Positions 14,843-24,784 are shown, numbered from the stretch's first letter. The stretch: 64,000 nt of DNA from Piscinibacterium candidicorallinum (GCF_047549485.1 NZ_CP180191.1:620001-684000), one strand, 5' to 3'. The notes: generated from the sequence alone by a model not told the origin. Translations and numbers: made by a program.

Positions 14843-17800
14843 GCTGCTTCTCCCACTGCGGCGGCGGTCTGCTCAAATGCCCCTGCTAGCGGGTCATCGA
14901 GCCAGTCCACCTTTCTCATCTTGCGGACCACTACAAACTCGTCTCGATTGGTGCCTATGGTTCCGTAGTAGTTGAAGCCGTACGACAGTTGTGCGTACCC
15001 GCCGATCATGTGCGTCGGCTTTGTCACGATGCGAGTGACGGAGTTGTGGATCCCTCCACGGGCGCCAGTGATCTCGCTGCCCGGCGTGTTGATGATCTTC
15101 TCCTGGGCGTGATACATCATGGTCATGCCGGGCTTTACCCGCTGACTCACCACGGCGCGTGCCGCGATCGCCCCGTTGCTGTTGAACAGTTCGATCCAAT
15201 CGTTGTCGACGATGCCGGCCTTGCTTGCGTCATCCTCGCTGAGCCAGACGACTGGCCCACCGCGGTTCAGCGTGAGCATCAGCAGATTGTCTGTGTACGT
15301 GCTGTGAATACCCCACTTCTGGTGCGGGGTGATGAAGTTCAGGACGATCTCCTTGTTGCCGTTCGGCTTCTTGTCCTTCACCGTGTCAATCGTCTGCAGA
15401 TCGACCGGCGGTCGGTAGCTCACAAAGCCCTCTCCGAAGGCGCGCATCCAGTCATGGTCCTGATAGAACTGCTGGCGACCGGTCAAGGTGCGCCAAGGAA
15501 TGAATTCGTGCACGTTGGTCCATCCGGCGTTGTAGGTCACCTTCTCGTCTTCGATGCCACTCCACGTCGGCGATGAAATGATCTTTCGGGGTTGGGCCTG
15601 CACATCGCGATAGCGGATCTTGGTGTGATGTGCCCCCTCTGCGAGATGTGCGTGCTCGCGGCCCGTGGCCTTGGACAGCGCGTCCCAGGCCTTCACCGCG
15701 ACGTTGCCATTGGTTTCTGGTGCAAGCATAAGGATTACTTCCGCTGCGTCGATGTCAGTTTCGATGCGTGGGAGCCCTTTGGTGGGACCCTCCGACTGCA
15801 CCTTCCCATTCAGTTCAGCAAGTAGCTGCACTTCCTCAGAGGTGTTCCAAGAGATTCCCTTGCCGCCATTTCCGACCTTGTCCATCAGCGGGCCGAGCGA
15901 GGTAAAGCGAGCGTAGGTGTTCGGATAGTCGCGTTCGACGATGGTCATGGCCGGAGCCGTCTTGCCCGGGATCAAGTCGCAGTCGCCACGTTTCCAGTCT
16001 TTAACGCCCGTGGCTTGAGCGAGTTCTCCCGGGCTGTCATGCATCATCGGCGTGAGCACCAGCTCCTTCTCCACCCCGAGATGTCCTGGGCAGATTTCGC
16101 TGAACTTGCGAGCAAAGCCCTTGTAGATGTCCCAATCGCTTCGTGCCTGCCATGCGGGATCCACAGCTGCTGACAGCGGGTGAATAAAGGGATGCATGTC
16201 GCTCGTGTTGAGATCGTTCTTTTCATACCAGGTGGCCGTAGGTAGAACGATGTCCGAGTACAGGCATGTGGTGCTCATGCGGAAGTCGAGCGTTACCAAC
16301 AGGTCGAGTTTTCCTTCGGGCGCCTGTTCATGCCAGTCCACCTCAGTCGGCTTGGCGCCACCTTCTTCACCCAAGTCCTTACCCTGAATGCCGTGACTCG
16401 TGCCGAGGAAGTGCTTCAAAAAGTACTCATGCCCCTTCCCGGAAGAACCCAATAGATTGCTTCGCCAGACAAACATGTTGCGCGGCCAGTTGTCCGGGTG
16501 ATCTGGGTCTTCGCAGCTCATGCGCAAGGCGCCGGACTTCAGTCCATCGACGGTATAGGTCTTCGGGTCCTGGCCCAGAGCGCTTGCATCGCGCACGATC
16601 TTCAGCGGATTGGTTTGGAGCTGGGGCGCGGAAGGCAGCCAACCCATTCGCTCTGCCCGCACATTGAAGTCGATCAGGCTTCCGGCGTACTGAGACCGGT
16701 CAGCCAGCGGTGAAAGAATGCTTTGGACCTGCAGCTTCTCGTAGCGCCACTGGTCGGTGTGGGCGTAGAAGAAGCTTGTGGAGTTCTGCTGCCGCGGCGG
16801 GCGCGACCAGTCCAGCGCGAAGGCCAGCGCGGTCCACCCTGTCTGCGGCCGCAGCTTCTCCTGTCCGACGTAGTGCGCCCAGCCACCTCCGGGTTGACCG
16901 ATGCAGCCGCACATCATCAACATGCCGATGATGGCGCGGTAGTTCATGTCGCAGTGATACCAGTGATTCATTGCGGCGCCGATGATGACCATCGAGCGAC
17001 CCTGAGTCTTGGCAGCGTTATCCGCGAATTCGCGTGCCACTTGGATCACCTGTCGAGCCGGCACGCCGGTAATGACTTCTTGCCACGCTGGCGTGTATGG
17101 CTTGTTCTCGTCGAAGCTAGCGCCGCAGCTTGCGTCATCCAAGCCGCGTTCAACGCCATAGTTGGCGCAGAGCAGGTCAAAGACCGTCGCTACGCGGCAT
17201 TCACGATGCTCACCGGCCTTACCTAGCCGCAAGACCGTGGTGGGCACTTTGCGCAGCAGGATGTCATCCTGTTTGTTGGCGGTGAACTGAGGTGCTTCGA
17301 TCCCGCCAAAGTACGGAAAGGCGACTTCGGACACCTCGGCTGCACCTTCGCCTTCGAGTGTGGACAGCTTCAGCCTCACCTCGGCACCGTGGCGCGCTTC
17401 CTTGGGTTCGAGGTTCCACTTACCCTGATCGTCGCGCCCCTCACTGCCCCACCGAAATCCGATCGAGCCATGCGGAAGCACTGCACGACCGTCGGTATCA
17501 AAGGCCACCGTCTTCCATTCGGGATTGTTGTCTTGCCCGAGGTCGCCATTGAAGTCACTGGCGCGCAGGAATCGGTCCGGAACTAGTGCTTTGCCCTGTG
17601 CGGTTTCTTGTTCCTTCAGGAGCACCAGCATGGGCATGTCGGTATACCGGCGTGCGTACTGATCGAAGTAGGCGTTGGGCTGTGGTTGGCTTCCACCCTT
17701 GGGGAAGTAGAACTCCTTGAGAATCACATGGCCCATGGACACGGCCATCGCAGCGTCAGTGCCTTGCTTAGGTGCCAGCCAAGTATCGGCAAGCTTGGAG

Positions 17801-18663
17801 ACCTCGGCATAGTCCGGCGTTACTGCCACCGTCTTTGTGCCCTTGTAGCGAACCTCCGTGAAGAAGTGTGCGTCAGGCGTTCGGGTCTGCGGCACATTGC
17901 TGCCCCAGGCGATGATGTACCCGGCGTTGTACCAATCTGCGCTCTCCGGAACGTCAGTTTGCTCACCCCATGTCTGTGGAGACGCAGGTGGGAGATCGCA
18001 GTACCAGTCGTAGAAGCTCATGCAGACGCCACCGATCAGGGACAGATACCGGCTACCGGCTGCATAGCTGACCATTGACATGGCGGGGATGGGTGAGAAG
18101 CCGATCACACGATCAGGGCCGTACTTGCGGATTGTGTAGACATTCGCCGAGGCAACGATTTCGTTCACTTCGTCCCAGCTGGCGCGCACAAAGCCCCCGA
18201 GTCCGCGTTGAACGGTGTAGTCAGCTCGTTTGGTTGGGTCCTCGACGATGCTTGCCCAGGCGTCTACCGGGCTCTTTGCTACGCCACGCGCGGCTCTCCA
18301 GTGCTTGAGCAGGCGCGCGCGCACCAGCGGGTACTTCACGCGATTCGCGCTATACAGGTACCAGCTGTAGCTCGCGCCTCGGGCGCAGCCTCGTGGTTCA
18401 TGGTTCGGCATATCCGGCCGTGTGCGCGGATAGTCCGTTTGCTGAGTCTCCCAGGTGACAATGCCACCCTTGACGTAGATCTTCCACGAGCACGAACCAG
18501 TGCAATTTGTTCCGTGGGTGGAGCGCACGATCTTGTCGTGTTGCCAGCGATGGCGGTAAGCATCCTCCCAAGTACGGTCTTCCGTGCGGACTTCGCCGTG
18601 CCCCGCCGAGAAAGGCTCGGTACTTCGCGTGAAGTGCAGCAGGCGGTCGAGAAAGTGGCTCAT
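14839..18663 (-). CDS. narG: Respiratory nitrate reductase alpha subunit
   Basis: The 1274-aa catalytic subunit that reduces nitrate to nitrite at a molybdenum bis-MGD centre on the cytoplasmic face of the membrane. The N-terminal FS0 cluster ligands are His50, Cys54, Cys58 and Cys93 (HGTNCTGSC, then GCARG). No cleaved signal peptide is visible, as expected for membrane-bound NarG. Domains typical of NarG continue to the end (YGFNYYGTIGTNRDE near the C-terminus). It follows narK2 by 18 bases and overlaps narH. Confidence 0.98.
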   Translation of the reverse strand: MSHFLDRLLHFTRSTEPFSAGHGEVRTEDRTWEDAYRHRWQHDKIVRSTHGTNCTGSCSWKIYVKGGIVTWETQQTDYPRTRPDMPNHEPRGCARGASYSWYLYSANRVKYPLVRARLLKHWRAARGVAKSPVDAWASIVEDPTKRADYTVQRGLGGFVRASWDEVNEIVASANVYTIRKYGPDRVIGFSPIPAMSMVSYAAGSRYLSLIGGVCMSFYDWYCDLPPASPQTWGEQTDVPESADWYNAGYIIAWGSNVPQTRTPDAHFFTEVRYKGTKTVAVTPDYAEVSKLADTWLAPKQGTDAAMAVSMGHVILKEFYFPKGGSQPQPNAYFDQYARRYTDMPMLVLLKEQETAQGKALVPDRFLRASDFNGDLGQDNNPEWKTVAFDTDGRAVLPHGSIGFRWGSEGRDDQGKWNLEPKEARHGAEVRLKLSTLEGEGAAEVSEVAFPYFGGIEAPQFTANKQDDILLRKVPTTVLRLGKAGEHRECRVATVFDLLCANYGVERGLDDASCGASFDENKPYTPAWQEVITGVPARQVIQVAREFADNAAKTQGRSMVIIGAAMNHWYHCDMNYRAIIGMLMMCGCIGQPGGGWAHYVGQEKLRPQTGWTALAFALDWSRPPRQQNSTSFFYAHTDQWRYEKLQVQSILSPLADRSQYAGSLIDFNVRAERMGWLPSAPQLQTNPLKIVRDASALGQDPKTYTVDGLKSGALRMSCEDPDHPDNWPRNMFVWRSNLLGSSGKGHEYFLKHFLGTSHGIQGKDLGEEGGAKPTEVDWHEQAPEGKLDLLVTLDFRMSTTCLYSDIVLPTATWYEKNDLNTSDMHPFIHPLSAAVDPAWQARSDWDIYKGFARKFSEICPGHLGVEKELVLTPMMHDSPGELAQATGVKDWKRGDCDLIPGKTAPAMTIVERDYPNTYARFTSLGPLMDKVGNGGKGISWNTSEEVQLLAELNGKVQSEGPTKGLPRIETDIDAAEVILMLAPETNGNVAVKAWDALSKATGREHAHLAEGAHHTKIRYRDVQAQPRKIISSPTWSGIEDEKVTYNAGWTNVHEFIPWRTLTGRQQFYQDHDWMRAFGEGFVSYRPPVDLQTIDTVKDKKPNGNKEIVLNFITPHQKWGIHSTYTDNLLMLTLNRGGPVVWLSEDDASKAGIVDNDWIELFNSNGAIAARAVVSQRVKPGMTMMYHAQEKIINTPGSEITGARGGIHNSVTRIVTKPTHMIGGYAQLSYGFNYYGTIGTNRDEFVVVRKMRKVDWLDDPLAGAFEQTAAAVGEAA

Positions 18664-18681
18664 CTGTGTGTGCTCCGTGAA

Positions 18682-20088
18682 TCAGCAGGGCATGGGGGCG
18701 TTCTTGCGGCTGTACATCGCCCAGGTCAGAACCAGGCAGCTTGCATAGAAGGCAATGAAGGCAACAAGCGCTGCGTGAGGGCTGCCCGTCAACGCAATGG
18801 AGGTGCCGTAGCTCTTGGGGATGAAGAAGCCGCCATATGCGCCGATGGCACCGGAAAATCCGAGGACCGCAGCGGCATTGCGGTTTCCTTCCCTCAGTGC
18901 ATCCTCGCGAGAGGCCGATGCTGTTCCAGCCTGTCGCAGAGACTCAGTCAGAAAGATCACCGGAATCATCCGGAAAGTTGAGCCATTGCCAATACCGCTG
19001 GCTGCAAACAGGAGCAGGAAGCAGGCAAAGAATCCGCCAAAGCTTCCGGCTTGCGATGCTGAAGGCAGGAACTCAAGCACGCCGAGCACGCCCAGAATCA
19101 TCACCACGAATACCCACAAAGTGACTCGCGCGCCCCCGGCCTTGTCTGCGAGCCAGCCACCGAAGGGTCGGATCAACGCACCCAGCAGCGGCCCCATCCA
19201 GGCGTAGGACAGAGCGTTGATCGCTGGGAACTGGCTCTTGATCAGCAGGGGAAAGCCTGCAGCAAAGCCGATGAAGCTTCCGAATGTGCCGATGTAGAGC
19301 CAACACATCAGCCAGTTGTGCTTGCTGCGAAAAATCGCAGCTTGATCAGAAAAGCTGCTTCGCGCATCGGCAATATCGTTCATGAAGAACCAGGCTACGA
19401 CCGCGCAGATGACGATGAACGGGATCCACATGAACGCCGCGTTCTGCACGAAGAGTTCGCTTGCAGTGCCAGCCTTGGTGATCACTTGCGGTGACCCCGC
19501 CAGTGCCCCGTAGATGCCGAAGCTCACCACAAGCGGCACCATGAACTGCACAGCAGATACGCCCAGATTCCCGAGGCCGGCATTGACGCCCAGCGCGGAG
19601 CCCTTGCGGTCCTTGGGGAAGAAGAAGCTGATGTTGGCCATGCTCGACGAGAAGTTGCCGCCGCCCAGTCCGCACAGCAACGCAAGCACGAGAAACGTGG
19701 TGTAGCTGGTGGCCGGGTTCTGAACTGCAAGTCCGATACCCAGCGCCGGAATCAACAGACTCGCAGTCGAAAGCGCGGTCCATCGGCGGCCACCGACAAT
19801 AGGAACGACAAAGCTGTAGAAAATGCGCAGGGTTGCGCCAGAAAGCGCGGGAGCAGCTGCCAGCCAGAAGAGCTGATCAGGCGTGAACTTGAATCCCAAC
19901 AGAGGCAAGTAGGTCGCCGTTGCACTCCAGACCTGCCACACAGCGAAGGCAAGGAATAGGCAGGGCACTGAGATCCAGAGGTTGAGCTTTGCAATTGCCT
20001 GGCCCTGGGCATCCCAGAACGCCTTGTCCTCTGGGGTCCAAAGATTGAGGGTCGTGCCGTGACGCACGGGTGTAGCGGCTGCATTCAT
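18682..20088 (-). CDS. narK2: Nitrate/nitrite transporter, NarK2-like
   Basis: A 468-aa major-facilitator protein of the nitrate/nitrite porter family with about 12 hydrophobic segments. The nitrate signature GLGGGNFSSSMANISFFFP is present near residue 150, and a second glycine-rich signature ASGIGNGSTFRMIP lies in the C-terminal half. It begins with LWTPEDKAFW, as in E. coli-type NarK. It probably exchanges nitrate for nitrite. It follows narK1 by 16 bases and precedes narG, the usual betaproteobacterial order. Confidence 0.95.
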   Translation of the reverse strand: MNAAATPVRHGTTLNLWTPEDKAFWDAQGQAIAKLNLWISVPCLFLAFAVWQVWSATATYLPLLGFKFTPDQLFWLAAAPALSGATLRIFYSFVVPIVGGRRWTALSTASLLIPALGIGLAVQNPATSYTTFLVLALLCGLGGGNFSSSMANISFFFPKDRKGSALGVNAGLGNLGVSAVQFMVPLVVSFGIYGALAGSPQVITKAGTASELFVQNAAFMWIPFIVICAVVAWFFMNDIADARSSFSDQAAIFRSKHNWLMCWLYIGTFGSFIGFAAGFPLLIKSQFPAINALSYAWMGPLLGALIRPFGGWLADKAGGARVTLWVFVVMILGVLGVLEFLPSASQAGSFGGFFACFLLLFAASGIGNGSTFRMIPVIFLTESLRQAGTASASREDALREGNRNAAAVLGFSGAIGAYGGFFIPKSYGTSIALTGSPHAALVAFIAFYASCLVLTWAMYSRKNAPMPC

Positions 20089-20104
20089 GATGAGTTCTCC
20101 AGAT

Positions 20105-21391
20105 TCAGCCAGCGAAGCTGAATGAGGCTGACTTCGGGCCCATGATCTCGGTGCGGCGCACCTCGGTCCAATACATCCAGATCAGCGAGACCCAGACCAC
20201 GCCGTACATGAGCATGAAGGCGGTGGATCGGATGCCCGTGAGGTCGAGTAGGACTCCGAACAGAATCGGAAGTACGAAGCCACCCAACCCGCCGGCAAGA
20301 CCCACAACGCCAGACACGGCACCGATACGGTCCGGAAATTCGTCGCTGATGTACTTGAAGACGCTTGCCTTGCCGAACGCCCAGGCCACGCCCATCACAG
20401 CCATCAACAATGTGAAGACGTAGACATTCAATCCGAGCGAGAACTGCTTTGGCCCGCTAATCGTCTGGACCGTGAAGTCCGTCTGTGGATACGACAGGAT
20501 GAACAGGCAGATCCAACTCACCCACATCACCCACCAGGTCACCTTGTGCGCACCGTATCGATCTGAAAGCCATCCACCCATGGCGCGAAGTACGCCACCA
20601 GGCAACGAAAAGCAGGCCGCGAGAAGCGCCGCACTTTGCAGCCCCAAGCCGTACTCACCTACGTAGTACTGAACCATCCAAAGAGCGAGCGCCACGTAGC
20701 CGCCGAAGACGATTGAGTAGTACTGGCAGTACTTGAGAACCCGAGGATCTTTCATGACGGCCAGCTGCTCGCGCAGTCCCACTGTGCTCTTGACACGATG
20801 CGTAGGGTTATCTGCTGTAAGCAGCCAGAACAGCGCGATCGTCACTGTGAGAGCGACCGCGTAGACCTGCGGGACAGTTGCCCATCCAGCAGCGGCAATG
20901 ATTGCGGGTGCGGCAAACTTGTTAACAGCCGCCCCAGAGTTGCCAGCGCCAAAGACCCCCATGGCGAAACCCTGACGTTGCTTGGGGAACCACCGTGCGA
21001 CGTACGGTGTGCCTACGGAAAACGATCCACCAGCCAAGCCTACGAATAGCCCAAGCACCAAGAAGTGCCAATACTCAGTGGCGTAGCTGATAAGCCAGAT
21101 CGGGAGGACACAGGCTGTCATCAGCGCTGCGAATACAACGCGACCGCCGTAGCGGTCCGTCATTAGTCCGAGTGGTACGCGTACCAGTGAGCCCGTGAGT
21201 ACGGGCAACGCGGTCAGCAGCCCAAACTGAGTGGCGCTCAGGTTCAGCAACTTCTTGATCGGCACTCCAATGACGCCGAACATCATCCAGACGGCAAAAC
21301 AAACAGTGAAAGCCAATGTGCTGCCGACGAGTACAGACAGTGCCCTACGGTCTGCCGGTCCGGCGAGGGCGGTCGATGTTGCGGTACTCAT
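20105..21391 (-). CDS. narK1: Nitrate transporter, NarK1-like
   Basis: A 428-aa major-facilitator nitrate transporter with 12 predicted membrane segments. Signature elements are GLAGGSFSVGTPYVARWFP near 130 and GVVGLAGGLGGFVLPI near 350. NarK1-type members are thought to import nitrate with protons, complementing the NarK2 exchanger. It is the first gene of the nar operon. A perfect NarL-type 7-2-7 site lies about 120 bases upstream of its ATG, so nitrate control through NarXL is expected. Confidence 0.95.
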   Translation of the reverse strand: MSTATSTALAGPADRRALSVLVGSTLAFTVCFAVWMMFGVIGVPIKKLLNLSATQFGLLTALPVLTGSLVRVPLGLMTDRYGGRVVFAALMTACVLPIWLISYATEYWHFLVLGLFVGLAGGSFSVGTPYVARWFPKQRQGFAMGVFGAGNSGAAVNKFAAPAIIAAAGWATVPQVYAVALTVTIALFWLLTADNPTHRVKSTVGLREQLAVMKDPRVLKYCQYYSIVFGGYVALALWMVQYYVGEYGLGLQSAALLAACFSLPGGVLRAMGGWLSDRYGAHKVTWWVMWVSWICLFILSYPQTDFTVQTISGPKQFSLGLNVYVFTLLMAVMGVAWAFGKASVFKYISDEFPDRIGAVSGVVGLAGGLGGFVLPILFGVLLDLTGIRSTAFMLMYGVVWVSLIWMYWTEVRRTEIMGPKSASFSFAG

Positions 21392-21507
21392 GATCTGATT
21401 CGCTCCAGAAGATCCGCTCAGCGTTTGCGTTCTGCTGAACTGTGATCAGGATATGGATCGAAACGACGCAGGTGAAGGGAGCGAATCCGTGCTCGTGCGG
21501 TGGGCTT

Positions 21508-21523
21508 TACCTCTGAAGAGGTA
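21508..21523. promoter_or_regulatory. NarL 7-2-7 binding site
   Basis: TACCTCT-GA-AGAGGTA is a perfect inverted repeat matching the NarL/NarP heptamer consensus in the 7-2-7 layout. A further single heptamer AGAGGTA lies at 21536-21542 and ATGGGTA at 21622-21628. The position between narK1 and narX suits nitrate control of the nar operon by the NarL encoded next door. Confidence 0.8.
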
Positions 21524-21594
21524 GATCTTCACGGCAGAGGTAGAGCAGCATCCCGACTGATGCATGGGCCTTTGGTGCGTTCAGCCGTGCAGAC

Positions 21595-21608
21595 TTGACA
21601 TGCATCAA
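21595..21608. promoter_or_regulatory. FNR/ANR-type box
   Basis: TTGAC-ATGC-ATCAA differs from the FNR consensus TTGAT-N4-ATCAA by one base. It is about 70 bases before the narX ATG. A possible -10 (TACATT, 21634-21639) is spaced so that the box would sit near -42, the class II activation position for narXL under low oxygen. Confidence 0.7.
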
Positions 21609-21676
21609 TCTGCATAGGGGCATGGGTAGTACCTACATTGCTTCGGAGTTAACTTGGCTCATCGACCTAGATTCAG

Positions 21677-23560
21677 ATGAAGATCAATCTCATTTCCAGG
21701 CTCGCCTTGTCGATCGGCATGGTGGCCATGCTCGCCCTCACATCGGTGCTGGCACTATCTGTCTTCGCAGACACCTCTGCGGGTCGTGCTGCGGCGATCA
21801 ACACGGCGGGCTCGATTCGCATGCAGTCTGCGCGTATCGCGTTGATCCTTGCCGATCAGATAGCGCAGCCTGATGCACCCGCTGTCAACGCGCTCACCGA
21901 CGCGTTGAACGAGATGGATCGCCGGATCGAAGGCGAGTCACTTCTTCGACTCGCTGATGATCCCAGCTCGGCGGCGGGTCGGCAGTACATCAGCCTGAGA
22001 ACTCAATGGCAGTCGGTCGTCCGGCCGGAGCTGAGCAGGCCTGTAGGAAGTGTTCAGCAAGCAGCCCATCAGCGCGCGCTGCTGTCCGGGTTGATCACGC
22101 AAGCGGATCAACTCACCTCCACGCTTGAACACTCACTTGAAGGTGGCATTGGTGTGCTGACGCTGGTTCAGGGCACTGCCCTATTTCTGATCATCGGGGT
22201 GCTCTTGGTCATGCTGTTTCTGGTTCAGCACCAGATCAGGCAAGCGGTGCTCAGCTTGCTGAGCGTGACGCGTGCAGTGGGCGCCGGAGACTTTTCGGCG
22301 CGTGCCCAAACAGGTGGTCAATCGGAATTCGCAGAATTAGCCAATGGATTCAACAGCATGGTCGGTGAGCTCAAAGCCATGCGCGACCAACTGGAAGATC
22401 GTGTGCGTGAGAAGACAGCCGCGTTGGAGCATCAGAACCGGACGCTCAACTTTCTGTACGAAACGTCCCGCCTGTTGAGCACACCGCCGGTAGATCGCTC
22501 GAAGCTGCGGAAGATCCTCCAGTCGCTCGAGTCATTGGTCGGCGTCCGCAGTGCCGTTGTCTGCGCACGCCCCGATCGCTCAGAGCGCGGCTTTGTGTTG
22601 GCCAGCCTGGACCAAGTTGGTCATGAATCGGACCGCTGCGAGCGGGGTGATTGCCACGATTGCCACGCCGAATTGGACACGTTCGATCGTCTGGGCGGAA
22701 CGCGAATCATGATCCCCATACAGGACGCCGGTCGCCGTTATGGCGCGCTGCCGGTGGAGGTAGACGATCAGTCCAAGCTCACCTCCGCCCATGTCGACCT
22801 GCTCAAGGTGCTCGGCCAGCACTTGGGAAGCGCATTTGCTGCAGGTGAGCGCCAGCAGGAACATGCCAGATTAGCCATGCTGGAGGAGCGTAGTGTCATC
22901 GCGCGTGAGTTGCATGACTCGTTGGCTCAGGCGCTGTCGTATCTGAAGATCCAAGTGAGCCGCATTGACGCGTTGCTCAACAAAGGCGCGCCCACGTATG
23001 AAGTTCAGCCGGTAGTCGCCGAATTGCGCGAAGGCTTGTCAGCCGCGTATCGCCAGCTGCGGGAACTGCTGAGCACCTTCCGGCTCGCCGTCGATGGGCG
23101 TGGGGTCGGTGATGCGCTGCGGCGCGCCGCGGCTGAGACGCAGGCGCGCTGTGGGGTACGCGTTGACGTCAAGGACGAGTTGTCTGGTGTCGAACTCAAT
23201 GCAACCGAGCAGATCCATGTTGTGCAGATCGTTCGTGAGGCCTTGGCAAATGTTGAGCATCACGCCGCCGCGCGGCACGCCTGCGTCCGTCTTGAGCGCT
23301 TGGGTGCAAGTCGGATCCGAGTCAGTGTGGACGACGACGGCGTGGGCTTGGACGCTCAGCCTGTAGGAGGACATCACTTTGGTATGAGCATCATGCGTGA
23401 TCGGGCACGATCACTCTCGGGGGAGATTCGTATCGAGTCGCGGCACCCACAGGGGGTGCGAGTGACCCTTGAATTCAACGGATCCAGCAGCCTGACTGGC
23501 GCAACCGCCGAGGCAGCAACCAGTTCGAGGCGAGAGGAGATCAGTGCCGATGTTCAATGA
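21677..23560 (+). CDS. narX: Nitrate/nitrite sensor histidine kinase
   Basis: A 627-aa membrane kinase. Two membrane segments (about residues 10-31 and 160-182) flank a periplasmic NarX/PilJ-type sensor containing the GRAAAINTAGSIRMQSARI nitrate P-box. A HAMP linker follows, then a cytoplasmic module with the cysteine cluster CERGDCHDC. The HisKA_3 box has His413 in ARELHDSLAQ, and the HATPase carries NVEHHAAA and DDDGVGLD. It phosphorylates NarL when nitrate is bound. The gene diverges from the nar operon and overlaps narL. No strong ribosome-binding site precedes the ATG. Confidence 0.94.
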   Translation: MKINLISRLALSIGMVAMLALTSVLALSVFADTSAGRAAAINTAGSIRMQSARIALILADQIAQPDAPAVNALTDALNEMDRRIEGESLLRLADDPSSAAGRQYISLRTQWQSVVRPELSRPVGSVQQAAHQRALLSGLITQADQLTSTLEHSLEGGIGVLTLVQGTALFLIIGVLLVMLFLVQHQIRQAVLSLLSVTRAVGAGDFSARAQTGGQSEFAELANGFNSMVGELKAMRDQLEDRVREKTAALEHQNRTLNFLYETSRLLSTPPVDRSKLRKILQSLESLVGVRSAVVCARPDRSERGFVLASLDQVGHESDRCERGDCHDCHAELDTFDRLGGTRIMIPIQDAGRRYGALPVEVDDQSKLTSAHVDLLKVLGQHLGSAFAAGERQQEHARLAMLEERSVIARELHDSLAQALSYLKIQVSRIDALLNKGAPTYEVQPVVAELREGLSAAYRQLRELLSTFRLAVDGRGVGDALRRAAAETQARCGVRVDVKDELSGVELNATEQIHVVQIVREALANVEHHAAARHACVRLERLGASRIRVSVDDDGVGLDAQPVGGHHFGMSIMRDRARSLSGEIRIESRHPQGVRVTLEFNGSSSLTGATAEAATSSRREEISADVQ

Positions 23561-24200
23561 ACTTGAGATGAGTTCGGTAGTGGTCATCGACGATCACCCC
23601 TTATTTCGCAAGGGTGTCATCCAGCTGCTGGGTCTATCTCAGCACTTGCGAACGGTCGGAGAGGCATCGGGCGGAGAGGCGGGCGCAGAAATCGTGCGCC
23701 AGCTGAGCCCGGATCTTGTGCTCTTGGACCTGCATATGAAGGGTATCGATGGCATCGAGACTCTGAGACAGATCAAGGCCCACGACCCTGGACAGCGTGT
23801 GATCGTGTTGACGGTGTCTGACGCGCCTGATGACGTGCTGCAAGCCATCCGCGCTGGCGCGGATGGCTACTTGCTTAAGGATACGGAGCCTGAAGTGCTG
23901 CTTGCGCAGATAGAGCAAGCGTTACAGGGCACGCTCACCGTCAGCGATGCGCTCGCCTCCCGTCTGGCCCATGCGCTTCGCGATGAAGCCCAGGCAAAAG
24001 CGCGTACTCCCGGTGATCTCACCGACCGGGAGCGGGAGATTCTGCGCGGTCTTGCACAAGGGCTGAGCAACAAGATGATCGCACGGCAGCTGGATATCTC
24101 TGAAGGCACCGTCAAGGTTCATGTCAAGAACGTGCTTCGGAAACTGAAGATGAAGTCTCGCGTCGAGGCTGCTGTATGGGCCGCGCAGTTGGCGGACTGA
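23550..24200 (+). CDS. narL: Nitrate/nitrite response regulator
   Basis: A 216-aa NarL/FixJ-type regulator. The receiver has the phospho-acceptor Asp60 in LLDLHMKG and the conserved Lys in LLKD. The C-terminal LuxR-type helix-turn-helix is LTDREREILRGLAQGLSNKMIA to GTVKVHVKNVLRKL. I chose the ATG at 23550, nine to ten bases after an AGGAG; a GTG at 23544 is closer and also possible. It overlaps the end of narX. Its binding motif occurs in the region upstream of narK1, supporting control of the whole locus. Confidence 0.93.
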   Translation: MFNELEMSSVVVIDDHPLFRKGVIQLLGLSQHLRTVGEASGGEAGAEIVRQLSPDLVLLDLHMKGIDGIETLRQIKAHDPGQRVIVLTVSDAPDDVLQAIRAGADGYLLKDTEPEVLLAQIEQALQGTLTVSDALASRLAHALRDEAQAKARTPGDLTDREREILRGLAQGLSNKMIARQLDISEGTVKVHVKNVLRKLKMKSRVEAAVWAAQLAD

Positions 24201-24286
24201 ACCTCCCCTCTGGATTCGAAGGCAGCCTTCAAGTTGCGTAGATCGTCGGTTTGATCAACAGAGTTCTATGCAGGTCGCGTTAGATA

Positions 24287-24312
24287 CTCGCGCCTTGCGC
24301 GCAAGGCGCGAG
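24287..24312. terminator. Perfect 26-base palindrome between convergent narL and sirB2-like genes
   Basis: A perfect, very GC-rich palindrome (13 bases per arm, core CTTGCGCGCAAG) sits five bases before the stop of the minus-strand gene and about 90 bases after the narL stop. It would form a strong bidirectional RNA hairpin, but no T-run follows on either strand. It is a plausible barrier between convergent transcripts. Confidence 0.5.
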
Positions 24313-24316
24313 GCCC

Positions 24317-24784
24317 TCAGACGAATAGAAAAGCGAACCAGCTCCAAGGCTGGCGATAGATGGCGATTCCGAGGACGTAAAAGACGACCGCAAGCGCACC
24401 CACTAGACAGGTCATGCGCTGGGCGTGCGTGCGTCCTCGCTTAAGCGCGAAGCTGCCGAGAACGATGTAGATCGGCAGCAGAGTGAGCTTCGCGCTCAAC
24501 CATGTGTTGTGCGCTAGCGAGTAGCCGATGAGCCACCACAAACTGGCTCCGGCCAACAGTAGCAATGTGTCGGTCACGGCGGACAGATGACAGAGCGCGC
24601 TGTGCATGGGCCAGGATTGGTTGACCGCCACGCCCAGCCCTCGGGCGGTGAACAGCGTTAGGCTCAACGCCACGCAAGCCCGATGAACGGCCAGCAGATC
24701 CGCATGCACCCATGGATACTCAGACAGTAAGGACGACACAGGATGCACGAGGCTAGCGGTTGCCCTGTACGTACCGTGTATCAA
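24317..24784 (-). CDS. SirB2-family small membrane protein
   Basis: Up to 155 aa with four hydrophobic segments. The pattern VHRACVALSLTLFTARG, then HLSAVTDTLLLLAGASLWW, then KLTLLPIYIVLGSFALKRG fits the SirB2 family, whose biochemical role is unknown. The frame begins with a TTG overlapping the RIC stop. A GTG at 24748 is an alternative, and family length would suit a start there or slightly later. It is co-directional with ric, and homologues often sit near NO or denitrification genes. Confidence 0.75.
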   Translation of the reverse strand: MIHGTYRATASLVHPVSSLLSEYPWVHADLLAVHRACVALSLTLFTARGLGVAVNQSWPMHSALCHLSAVTDTLLLLAGASLWWLIGYSLAHNTWLSAKLTLLPIYIVLGSFALKRGRTHAQRMTCLVGALAVVFYVLGIAIYRQPWSWFAFLFV

